Assembly (NCBI GenBank): GCA_026914095.1
Contig: JAPPIY010000256.1
Span: 1 to 6,301 of the forward strand
Length of the DNA: 6,301 nucleotides
From: Oligoflexia bacterium
GTDB taxonomy: Bacteria > Bdellovibrionota > Bdellovibrionia > Bdellovibrionales > UBA1609
Direction of reading: 5' to 3'
The notes under the pieces were generated by a model. That model saw only the letters and a program-made list of their open reading frames with translations, was not told where the DNA came from and searched no databases. The first letter of the stretch is position 1. Every line of letters starts with the position of its first letter. Made by a program: the position numbers and the translations under genes. Positions 1 to 5,283 of the stretch are shown here, piece after piece.

Positions 1-498
1 CTGGAAAGGCTGAGTTCAAAAACCGCAAACCGCCCTATCACTTTTTTGGGAAGAAGCTGGAATAAAACTTGATCAGAAACATCGTCATAATATCTCACTG
101 CATATTTGTCTCTTCTAATAATAAAAATTTTTCGGTTTTTATAATCAGCCTCATTAATCCGATTTATGTAATAGACTTGTAAAGAATTCCCTTCATAAAA
201 AAAGGGAGGTTTTTGTGTATATTTCACCGATTTAATAACAAGAACGGGATGAGTTTTTGGATTGTAGAATAGCATTCTATGACCTTTTATATATGAAAAG
301 TTATTACCAAGAACAGGTGTTAATTTAAATTCAAAGGCAAAATCTTTAGGACTTCCTTTTTCTTCGAGATAATCATAAACTTTTTCCACATAGTTACCTC
401 TGTATAAGATGTGATGTCTTCCTTTTTTATATTGTAAACAAGCATTTCCGGAAAACAATATCAAAAAAGGAATTAAAAGATAGAAATAATATTTCTTT
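1..498 (-). pseudogene. Lipoprotein-like gene, start lost and C-terminus outside the window
   Basis: On the minus strand a reading frame without stops runs from about 498 to the left edge (about 165 codons). It starts with a lysine/tyrosine-rich stretch, then a hydrophobic core (YLLIPFLILF) and SGNAC, which resembles a lipoprotein signal peptide with a relaxed lipobox. The mature part is rich in Tyr, Lys and Phe and has no domain I recognise. No ATG, GTG or TTG lies in frame before the signal peptide: the frame continues into DNA that, on the other strand, reads as transposase. I infer that the original start codon (probably just before the KK of the signal peptide) was removed when the IS481-like fragment arrived. 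The reading frame itself is intact, so decay may be recent. It could be a secreted rather than a lipidated protein. Confidence 0.6.
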
Positions 499-499
499 G

Positions 500-692
500 C
501 ATTCTGTGGCTTTGCTTCATAAGAGGGTTCTGCCTTTTTATGACAGATATGGTTTAAGGATAGGGTCTTTGTTGACGGATAATGGCAGGGAGTATTGTGG
601 TCGTCCGGACAAAGGGGAAAACTCCTTTACAAACTTTAAGGGATTGGATGAAAAAACCGAACAAAGATAAAGGAGGTGAAAAGGCAACTTAA
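500..692 (+). pseudogene. IS481-like DDE transposase remnant, 5'-truncated and internally deleted
   Basis: From about 500 to 610 the plus strand reads as an integrase-core segment. It contains VLPFYDRYG followed by LLTDNGREYCGRPD, the classical context of the second catalytic Asp (codon 578-580) in IS481-type transposases. The expected continuation (a conserved HPYELFL/IEH-like stretch, the catalytic Glu and the C-terminal half) is absent. Instead, one frame over, the sequence reads KGKTPLQTLRDWMKK and reaches a TAA at 690-692, which looks like the C-terminal tail of the same family. The simplest reading is an internal deletion near 605-615 joining the core to the tail, plus loss of everything upstream of 500. 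It cannot encode an active enzyme. The family assignment rests on motif recognition, and a related DDE family is possible. Confidence 0.6.
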
Positions 693-740
693 ACATCAGA
701 TTGTTGGGAGGAACTGTCCAAGTATTTCCACCTAAGTACA
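693..740 (+). mobile_element. Probable right end of the IS481-like element
   Basis: After the transposase stop there are 48 non-coding bases ending in CCTAAGTACA at 731-740. Behind them the sequence switches abruptly to IS3-type orfB coding sequence. On the complementary strand the end would read TGTACTTAGG. Terminal TGT...ACA is common in IS481-type elements. The matching left end is not in the window, so the exact boundary is inferred from where orfB homology resumes. Confidence 0.4.
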
Positions 741-741
741 A

Positions 742-1092
742 GTAGGTCCTCAAGCGGGAGTGATTTTTCATTCGGATCGTGGTGTCCAATATGCCTCAGA
801 GGCTTATAGGAATTTTTTAAAAAACCAGAATGTAAGACCGAGTATGTCTAGAAAAGGAAATTGTTATGATAATGCTTATGTAGAGAGTTTTTTTAGTTCT
901 TTAAAAAAGGAAATGATTTATAAAAGAACCCAAAAACAGAGAAAGAAATGAGACAAGCTGTTTTTGAATATATAGAAACTTGGTATAATCCAAAAAGAAA
1001 GCTCTCATCACTTGACATGATGAGCCCAAAACAGTATAGGGAGTTTAAACAAAAAAACTTTCACAAAGTGTCCACTAAATTGGGGAAGTCCA
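742..1092 (+). pseudogene. IS3-family orfB transposase, 3' half only, frameshifted
   Basis: The C-terminal half of an IS3-family OrfB (DDE integrase, rve domain). The first frame reads VIFHSDRGVQYAS (second catalytic Asp) and, about 35 residues on, CYDNAYVESFFSSLKKE (catalytic Glu). That frame stops at 949-951. The protein then continues in the next frame from ACA at 936 with TEKEMRQAVFEYIETWYN and LDMMSPKQYREFKQ, the usual OrfB C-terminus. A single missing base within 928-935, where the sequence is ACCCAAAAAC, explains the break. The first catalytic Asp and the N-terminal half are missing, because the fragment starts where the IS481-like element ends. No stop lies before the IS terminus, and the frame runs on into flanking DNA to 1169. 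Inactive remnant. Confidence 0.88.
1068..1092 (+). repeat. Terminal repeat (right end) of the IS3-family fragment
   Basis: The segment ending GGGGAAGTCCA at 1092 reads TGGACTTCCCC inward on the complementary strand, a typical IS3-group terminus. About 18 bases in, the inward strand carries GTGG. The IS3 terminus at 4685 also starts TGGACT and has GTGG at the same offset, which supports both being ends of the same or closely related elements. Confidence 0.55.
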
Positions 1093-1479
1093 ATAACAGA
1101 GATTATTGCTTTAAGTATTTCAGCGGTGGCTTTAGTAGTTTCAATATGGTCTCATGTGAGGATGTATAAGATTGAAAAACCAAAGTTGGGATTTGAGATA
1201 GGACTATATAGAAGTTTGATGCATATAAATTATATAAATGGGTCTAATAAAATGGTTTAGATAAAAGAGCTTTGGGCAGACAACGAAAAAATAATTGACT
1301 TTTTTCGTTCAGATGGATCTCATACTGGTATGGGGGTAGTTCTACCTTCAGGACATTTCCATTCTCAACAATATAATTTAGACAAAAATTCATCTAAAAT
1401 ATATGTTACAGATACACTGGATAATAAATATTTTGTTTCTAAACAGATAAAAAAACAAATAAAAGCCTTATTAGCTTAA
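1093..1479 (+). pseudogene. Small membrane-anchored protein remnant with in-frame TAG
   Basis: Immediately after the IS terminus a plus-strand frame reads without a start codon: IIALSISAVALVVSIW (a clear transmembrane segment), then a charged stretch with KIEKPKLGFEIG. It meets a TAG at 1258-1260. The same frame continues as IKELWADNEKIIDFFR and runs another 72 codons to TAA at 1477-1479. The sequence on both sides of the TAG looks like ordinary protein. I therefore read one gene of about 130 residues, whose start was removed by the IS insertion and which then acquired a nonsense codon. One N-terminal membrane helix followed by a small soluble domain is seen in many uncharacterised proteins, and I do not recognise this one. 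A functional ORF starting at ATG 1328 after the TAG is possible but would lack the membrane anchor. Confidence 0.55.
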
Positions 1480-1495
1480 CAAAAAACAAAATTTA

Positions 1496-1523
1496 ATCTA
1501 AATAAAATGAATTTATTTTAGAT
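1496..1523. terminator. AT-rich hairpin between remnant and abiE promoter
   Basis: ATCTAAATAAA and TTTATTTTAGAT form an imperfect inverted repeat with one bulged base and a loop of about five bases. It lies 17 nt after the remnant's stop. A T-rich run follows only about 20 nt later and the stem is almost all A:T, so terminator function is weakly supported. Confidence 0.25.
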
Positions 1524-1584
1524 ATTCTGAACAAAAGCAAGACTTTTTTCTTTTTCTGATAAATTTTATTAAATTTCTCCTTGA

Positions 1585-1614
1585 TTTTACTCTAAATATG
1601 GATAAAACTATACT
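1585..1614 (+). promoter_or_regulatory. Candidate promoter of the first abiE operon
   Basis: TATACT at 1609-1614 is a good -10 hexamer. The best -35 candidate, TTTTAC at 1585-1590, is poor but correctly spaced (18 nt); TTGATT at 1581-1586 matches better but is 22 nt away. Initiation near 1620 would give a leader of about 26 nt to ATG 1646. It would exclude the upstream in-frame ATG at 1598 as a start. Confidence 0.4.
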
Positions 1615-1645
1615 CAGATATAGACAAATGAAGAGGTTTTTATCC
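1600..1645. promoter_or_regulatory. Inverted repeat, candidate AbiEi operator
   Basis: GGATAAAAC (1600-1608) and GTTTTTATCC (1636-1645) are inverted copies differing by one A. They are separated by 27 bp and bracket the candidate -10 and the ribosome-binding site of abiEi. Characterised AbiEi antitoxins repress their own operon by binding inverted repeats in the promoter. The position is right for that role, but binding is inferred. Confidence 0.4.
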
Positions 1646-2248
1646 ATGAATATCTCTAAAGAAAAAAATGCTATCCGTATTATCAAAGCCAATAAAGGCA
1701 TTATAAAGGCTAACGAAGCCATAAAAAAACATATTCATCCAAGAACTTTATACAATTTGAGGGATAAAGGGGTTTTGGAGCAAATGTCTTATGGTTTGTA
1801 TAAATTAAAGCAAAATAAGGTATCTCATCCTGATTTTGTGGCAGTGGCCTTGAGAGTTCCAAATGGAGTAGTTTGTTTAATTTCCGCTTTGGCTTTTCAT
1901 AATTTAACAACACAAATTCCTCATAAAATTTGGGTGGCTATTAAGCGAAACGCTTACAAGCCAAGAATAGACTATCCTCCTATTTCTATTCATCAGTTTT
2001 CCGCTCAAAGCTTTTCTTCGGGTATTGGTAAACATATCTTTGATAAAATTCCTGTTAAAATATACAACCCTGAAAAAACAATAGTGGATTGCTTTAAATT
2101 TAGAAATAAGATTGGCATGAACATTGTATTGGAGGCTTTAGCTTTCTACAAAGAAAGAAAAAAATTTAATCCAACAAAGTTAATGAAATATGCAAAAATA
2201 TGTCGTATTGAAAATATCATGAAGCCCTATATAGAGAGTATAATATGA
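1646..2248 (+). CDS. AbiEi-type antitoxin, type IV toxin-antitoxin system
   Basis: A 200-residue protein. An N-terminal winged helix-turn-helix lies at about residues 15-55 (segment GIIKANEAIKKHIHPRTLYN followed by RDKGVLEQMSYGLYKL). It is followed by the AbiEi core with VVCLISALAFHNL (about 75-87) and the hallmark VKIYNPEKTIVDCFKFRNKI (about 137-156). In this family the N-terminal domain binds the operon promoter and the C-terminal part counters the AbiEii toxin without forming a stable complex with it. I prefer ATG 1646 because AAGAGG at 1631-1636 is a ribosome-binding site 9 nt upstream. ATG 1598 and ATG 1628 have none, and 1598 lies upstream of the likely transcription start. The stop overlaps the toxin start by 4 bp (ATGA), so the two are translationally coupled. 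Confidence 0.9.
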   Translation: MNISKEKNAIRIIKANKGIIKANEAIKKHIHPRTLYNLRDKGVLEQMSYGLYKLKQNKVSHPDFVAVALRVPNGVVCLISALAFHNLTTQIPHKIWVAIKRNAYKPRIDYPPISIHQFSAQSFSSGIGKHIFDKIPVKIYNPEKTIVDCFKFRNKIGMNIVLEALAFYKERKKFNPTKLMKYAKICRIENIMKPYIESII

Positions 2249-3156
2249 CAAGAAAACAAATTACAAATGTTCCGGCTTCTGTGAGACAGAGGCTTCTAAA
2301 TATATCCAGAAAAGACAAAAGACCTTTTAATGAGCTAATTCAATACTATGCTATGGAGAGGTTTTTGTATCGTTTGTCTCAATCTGATTACGCAGATTCC
2401 TTTATTCTCAAGGGAGCTTTGGCTTTGCAGGTGAGAAAAGTGGAGAAGTTTCGTCCTACTATGGATATTGATATATCACAAAAAAGAAGTGATGAAACAT
2501 CTGAAATAATAAAGCAAATAAAGGGTATTCTATCTACCAAATTAGAAGAGGACGGCCTTGTTTTTGATTTACAAAGTATGCGCCTTGAAGATATTAAGAG
2601 AGATACTGCTTATAAGGGTATGCGGGTTTTATTTCATGGGGCATTGGATTCGGCAAAAATCAACATGCAAATTGACATAAGCTTTCGTGATGTCATTTTT
2701 CCTGAACCGAAAGAGAAAATAGTTTTTCCTTGTATTTTAGAATTTCCTGCTCCTAAGCTTTGGTGCTATAGTTTGGAAAGTATTGTCGCAGAAAAATTTG
2801 AAGCTTTGATGAAATTAGGAGACTGGAACAGCCGGATGAAAGATTTTTATGACTTATGGGTGTCATCTCGGCAACATGATTTTTATGATCATCAATTATC
2901 AAAAGCTATTGGGCTAACCTTTAAAAATAGAGGCTCTTCTTTAAAACAGGAAATTACAGCTTTTAAGCAGGAATTTATAAAAAAGAAAGAAAAGGAATGG
3001 AAGTCTTTTATAAAAACATTAAATCAAGAAGACTCCCCTTCTCTCTCTGATGTTATAGAATTTTTAAAATTGTTTCTTTTGCCCATAGTAAAAGCTCTTA
3101 CACTAAAAAAGCCCCTGCCGAATTATTGGAAAGCTCCAGGGCCTTGGGTATTTTAA
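2245..3156 (+). CDS. AbiEii-type nucleotidyltransferase toxin
   Basis: A 303-residue protein of the AbiEii/AbiGii family (DUF1814, DNA polymerase beta-like nucleotidyltransferase fold). Visible motifs, in order: ILKGALAL at 54-61 with the conserved Lys-Gly; RPTMDIDIS at 70-78 supplying the metal-binding Asp74 and Asp76; MQIDISF at 141-147 with the third acidic residue Asp144; SLESIVAEKFEAL at 176-188; and SRMKDFYDLW at 196-205 with Lys199 and Asp200. All four family motifs are present, so the enzyme looks active. Family members transfer nucleotides to RNA (tRNA acceptor ends in the MenT relatives), halting translation. The length is normal. The motif-I Gly-Gly of many relatives is Gly-Ala here. 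Its start lies inside the end of the antitoxin gene. Confidence 0.92.
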   Translation: MTRKQITNVPASVRQRLLNISRKDKRPFNELIQYYAMERFLYRLSQSDYADSFILKGALALQVRKVEKFRPTMDIDISQKRSDETSEIIKQIKGILSTKLEEDGLVFDLQSMRLEDIKRDTAYKGMRVLFHGALDSAKINMQIDISFRDVIFPEPKEKIVFPCILEFPAPKLWCYSLESIVAEKFEALMKLGDWNSRMKDFYDLWVSSRQHDFYDHQLSKAIGLTFKNRGSSLKQEITAFKQEFIKKKEKEWKSFIKTLNQEDSPSLSDVIEFLKLFLLPIVKALTLKKPLPNYWKAPGPWVF

Positions 3157-3177
3157 TTTAACAAAGAACAGTAATTT

Positions 3178-3831
3178 ATGCTTGAAACATTGAATATACT
3201 TTTAGTCTTTATAGGTTCAATTCTTGGTTGGTTTTTCAGAAAATATTGGGAACAAAGGCTTAAAAAAGGATTGGAAAGCTATAAATCAAATCTTAGAATC
3301 AAAGAGAATAAAGATGCTCTTCTTAATGAAAAAAAATTAAATGCTATAGAGCAGATAAAAGAGAATATAAATATCCTTTCTCAAGGAGAATTTATTTGTA
3401 GAGAGATGCAAAATTTGAATTTTAAAAAACTGAAACAATGGGAAGCAATGGAAGAAACAAAAAAAATAAGAATGCAAAGAGCTTTCCAAGAAACAGAAAG
3501 ACTTTTTAATCCAATAATTCAAAACATTGAAAAAGGGTTTAAAGGAGGAACAAAGGAACATGAAATTGAGCCTTATGTATCAAAAGACATATGGAAATTC
3601 TATTTAGCTTATAAGACAATTATTTTTAATGCTATATCTTTTATAAAATTGTCTTCTGTCTCTGGATTGGATTTTTTAGATGTGAAAAGAATGGAACAAA
3701 ATATCGAAAAATATATTTCTACTGTTATTCCAGAAAGTGAGGGGTTTTTGAAACAAGACCTATTATCAAGACAATTCTTTGTTTATGACTTAGTAAAAGA
3801 AAAGCTTTTTAAAAAACTGATAGTGACATAA
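3178..3831 (+). CDS. Unrecognised membrane-anchored coiled-coil protein, third gene of the abiE cluster
   Basis: A 217-residue protein starting 21 nt after the toxin stop, on the same strand with no promoter or terminator visible between, so probably cotranscribed. Residues 4-20 (TLNILLVFIGSILGWFF) form one transmembrane helix. The basic RKYWEQRLKK that follows predicts a cytoplasmic C-terminal body. Residues 25-65 and 85-120 are strongly charged, Lys/Glu-rich and heptad-like, probably coiled coil. The last third is more hydrophobic and globular-looking (IWKFYLAYKTIIFNAISFI). I recognise no family or catalytic motif. The ribosome-binding site is weak (AAAGAACAG about 7 nt upstream), which suggests coupled translation. 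It may be an accessory of the AbiE system, a separate defence protein, or an unrelated passenger. Confidence 0.75.
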   Translation: MLETLNILLVFIGSILGWFFRKYWEQRLKKGLESYKSNLRIKENKDALLNEKKLNAIEQIKENINILSQGEFICREMQNLNFKKLKQWEAMEETKKIRMQRAFQETERLFNPIIQNIEKGFKGGTKEHEIEPYVSKDIWKFYLAYKTIIFNAISFIKLSSVSGLDFLDVKRMEQNIEKYISTVIPESEGFLKQDLLSRQFFVYDLVKEKLFKKLIVT

Positions 3832-3836
3832 AAACA

Positions 3837-3868
3837 GATTTTTATAAATATAAAATCACTTTTTATTT
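3837..3868 (+). terminator. Weak terminator candidate after the abiE cluster
   Basis: GATTTT (3837-3842) pairs with AAAATC (3852-3857), and ACTTTTTATTT follows. The stem is short and nearly all A:T, so it would be weak. It is nonetheless the first hairpin plus T-run after the stop at 3831. Confidence 0.3.
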
Positions 3869-3945
3869 CTGTATTTCAAAAATAAAAAATAATCAAATGT
3901 GAAATTTCTGCCCTGAAAATCACCCTACTTTAAATATGAAAATAA

Positions 3946-4064
3946 AAAAGTTATTCACTTGTGAATAACTTTTAAGGGTATTTAAGAAAAATAGAGCTGT
4001 TTTTTTGCGCTCTATTCACTTATGAATAACTTTTCCTCGTAATTATTATTCACTGAATAATAAT
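3946..4064. repeat. Cluster of palindromes sharing TATTCAC half-sites
   Basis: This fills most of the 305-nt gap between the membrane-protein gene and the next lipoprotein gene. A perfect 13-bp inverted repeat with a 2-nt centre lies at 3946-3973 (AAAGTTATTCAC / GTGAATAACTTT). A second, shorter version at 4013-4034 shares TATTCACTT.TGAATAACTTTT with the first, so the two are also direct repeats. A third perfect palindrome, with 11-bp arms around one C, is at 4042-4064 (ATTATTATTCA / TGAATAATAAT). Between the first two sits a separate hairpin with 8-bp arms, AATAGAGC (3990-3997) and GCTCTATT (4009-4016). The first could act as a bidirectional terminator, but repetition of the half-site suggests a protein-binding array or a dispersed intergenic repeat. 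Confidence 0.7.
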
Positions 4065-4136
4065 CTGCATTTACCCCTCTTTTTTTTTCTTGCTTTTTCT
4101 GAAATGCTTTGAAGTCCGAAAACGGAAAGGAGTTTT

Positions 4137-4451
4137 ATGAGCTTGAAATTTATTTTTTTGATTTTCTTATTTTTTATTTTTTCTGCTTGCGAGGATTTAT
4201 CTTTTACTGATGAAGACCTTTTCTTACTAGAAACAAATCCTGTTCAGGAAATAGTTACCCCAAAGACAGAAAATCAAGAAACTTCCAGTGTAGCTAAGAA
4301 TAGCGAACAAATCCCAGAAGAAGAAACAACTACCTTATCAGAGGACTTAGAGCTTTCCGAATTTGAAAAAAAAGCTGTCGCTTTTTTCAACATCTCAACT
4401 ACAGCCTTTTCTTCCGCTAACTCCTTTTTTAGTCTCCTCACTTCTGATTGA
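4137..4451 (+). pseudogene. Short lipoprotein gene with IS-derived C-terminus
   Basis: The start is well supported: GGAAAGGAG at 4124-4132 lies 4 nt before ATG 4137. Residues 1-18 are a hydrophobic signal ending IFSAC, a plausible lipobox with Cys at residue 18. About 55 acidic residues rich in Glu, Thr and Ser follow (TPKTENQET, PEEETTTLSEDLELSEFEKK), typical of a disordered tether. From about 4363 onward the plus strand is the complement of IS3 orfA, so the last 27 or so residues up to TGA 4449-4451 are read from IS DNA and are not native. The original protein was presumably longer and its function cannot be told. A short exported peptide may still be made. Confidence 0.6.
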
Positions 4452-4629
4452 AGTTTCACAATGTCTTGAGATTTTTCAACCGGAGCTTGTTTTTGGGATT
4501 TCCAGCGTTGAAGACAGCTCAGCAGAATATCCAGCTTCCTGGATGCTGAGCTACTCCAAGCTTTCTCGCCAGCTCTACAGCCTCCTGCTTGTATTCCTGA
4601 CTATATCCCCTGCGATCTTTCTTCTTCAT
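4363..4629 (-). pseudogene. IS3-family orfA, frameshifted and cut before orfB
   Basis: On the minus strand ATG at 4629-4627 is preceded by a GGAGGG ribosome-binding site. It opens MKKKDRRGYSQEYKQEAVEL, the N-terminus of an HTH_Tnp_1 OrfA. After ARKLGVAQ the frame breaks near 4546 and soon hits a TGA. One base earlier the sequence continues ASRKLDI, then CLQRWKSQ, and the leucine zipper LQSEVRRLKKELAEE plus VVEMLKKATAFF, the standard end of OrfA. Distances fit exactly one lost base (a G from CAGGCATCC). After KKATAFF the IS homology stops at the joint with the lipoprotein gene, so orfB and the other terminus are missing. OrfA normally supplies DNA binding and, by -1 frameshift, the OrfAB transposase. 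This copy is inactive. Confidence 0.85.
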
Positions 4630-4685
4630 CTTGCCCTCCTTTTCTGACCCTATTATCTATAAAGCCACCCTTAACTTTTAGTCCA
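4630..4685 (-). repeat. Left terminus of the IS3-family fragment
   Basis: Read inward on the minus strand from 4685, the end is TGGACTAAAAGTTAAGGGTG, followed by about 35 nt of leader to the orfA ribosome-binding site. The boundary at 4685/4686 is supported because tyrosine-recombinase coding sequence begins right outside it. It shares TGGACT and a GTGG at the same offset with the IS3 terminus at 1092. Confidence 0.6.
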
Positions 4686-4887
4686 CTTTTTTAGCGCGCT
4701 TCACTTACGCTACAGCGGCTCTATGGCTACAAATAGTATTTCAGCCGTGCAAGCCAGCCTTGGACATACTTCAAGTCAAATGACGGAAAGATATGCTAAG
4801 GTGGTAGCTCTGCTTGACAGAAGAGTTGCTGAAAAGACAGCAAGAGTTTTTGATATTTTTGGAAACAAAAACAAAATGTCAAAGTGA
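4686..4887 (+). pseudogene. Tyrosine recombinase/phage-type integrase, C-terminal remnant
   Basis: The frame entering from the IS terminus reads ALHLRYSG, then AVQASLGHTSSQMTERYAKV, and ends at TGA 4885-4887 after AEKTARVFDIFGNK. These are the C-terminal catalytic boxes: the Arg of the HxxR box, the His of LGHTS, and the nucleophilic Tyr of TERYAK. The catalytic core before the Arg and the whole N-terminal DNA-binding domain are gone, removed at the IS joint. The Arg-to-His spacing is 19 residues, against about 23 in typical relatives. The box I see is LHLR rather than HxLR, so a small in-frame deletion or decay has also occurred. Such enzymes integrate phages and genomic islands, so this marks a former mobile element. 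Confidence 0.85.
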
Positions 4888-5168
4888 TTTTTTTGGAATG
4901 TTTTTGGAAAATCACCTCCAAAATCACCTCCAAACTAAAAATCAATCAAAAAGTATTAGCAATTTTAAGCAGTTATAAAATATATGGTGGGCCTGAGAAG
5001 CCAGACGGGACGGGTTTCAAAACACTGAAAAACTACAATAACCAAACAAAAACCTACTCTTGCATCCCGTTGATAACCGCTCAAGACCTCTTATAACCGG
5101 AGTATCCCGTAAAAATCCCGTAAAGAGAATCTATAGCAAGGTAGAGACAGGTTGTCCTTATTAGTAAA
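4888..5168. other. Non-coding gap after the recombinase, with short repeats
   Basis: I see no credible gene here. A 12-bp unit, AAAATCACCTCC, is tandemly duplicated at 4908-4919 and 4920-4931. A GC-richer patch at 4986-5015 stands out from its surroundings. ATCCCGT occurs three times (5064-5070, 5104-5110, 5115-5121) and ATAACCG twice (5073-5079, 5093-5099). A gap like this directly downstream of an integrase gene is where an attachment site with arm-type binding sites would be expected, but no core site can be identified from one side only. Confidence 0.45.
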
Positions 5169-5175
5169 TTGTTCT

Positions 5176-5230
5176 TAAAATAGTATAGGAATATCTTGAG
5201 TTTTCAGGCGTTTTGTCATAAAATAGTATA
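5176..5230. repeat. Direct repeat TAAAATAGTATA upstream of the second abiE
   Basis: A perfect 12-bp direct repeat at 5176-5187 and 5219-5230, start to start 43 bp. The second copy lies between the -35 and -10 elements of the candidate promoter. It could be an operator for the downstream AbiEi protein. Confidence 0.5.
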
Positions 5231-5241
5231 ATAAATATATT
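5213..5241 (+). promoter_or_regulatory. Strong candidate promoter of the second abiE operon
   Basis: TTGTCA at 5213-5218 and TATATT at 5236-5241 are separated by an ideal 17 nt, which predicts transcription from about 5248. The -10 sits in a small perfect inverted repeat, AAATATA (5233-5239) and TATATTT (5241-5247). The leader to ATG 5284 is about 36 nt. Confidence 0.55.
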
Positions 5242-5283
5242 ATATTTGCCATATTCAGGTAATTATGATATAAAATATATACC

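Noticed and set aside
538..789. Minus-strand 83-codon ORF
   Set aside because: It is antisense to the IS481-like core, the IS end and the start of the IS3 orfB fragment, all recognisable on the plus strand.
1093..1169. Native C-terminal extension of the IS3 OrfB up to 1169
   Set aside because: This stretch lies outside the IS terminus at 1092 and is better explained by the membrane-protein remnant in another frame.
1598..1645. Longer AbiEi starting at ATG 1598 (216 residues)
   Set aside because: There is no ribosome-binding site before 1598, and the candidate -10 lies downstream of it; ATG 1646 has AAGAGG at good spacing.
3946..4064. Integron attC site, dif-like site or replication origin
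   Set aside because: The palindromes lack the RYYYAAC/GTTRRRY order of attC and do not match the dif layout. Only one DnaA-box match is present, with no replication gene nearby.
3946..4064. CRISPR array
   Set aside because: Repeat units differ in length and sequence, the spacers are unequal, and no cas gene is present.
4363..4647. Plus-strand 94-codon ORF
   Set aside because: It is the complement of IS3 orfA, whose helix-turn-helix start and leucine zipper are clear on the minus strand.
4986..5030. Possible tRNA remnant on the minus strand (GC-richer patch ending CCCACCA with a TTTTGAA loop-like motif)
   Set aside because: No T-stem pairing, no anticodon arm and no acceptor partner could be found; the resemblance is superficial.
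4884..5096. GTG-started 70-codon plus-strand ORF after the recombinase
   Set aside because: It overlaps the recombinase stop, has no ribosome-binding site, encodes the 12-bp tandem repeat as KITSKITS, and its composition does not look like a selected protein.
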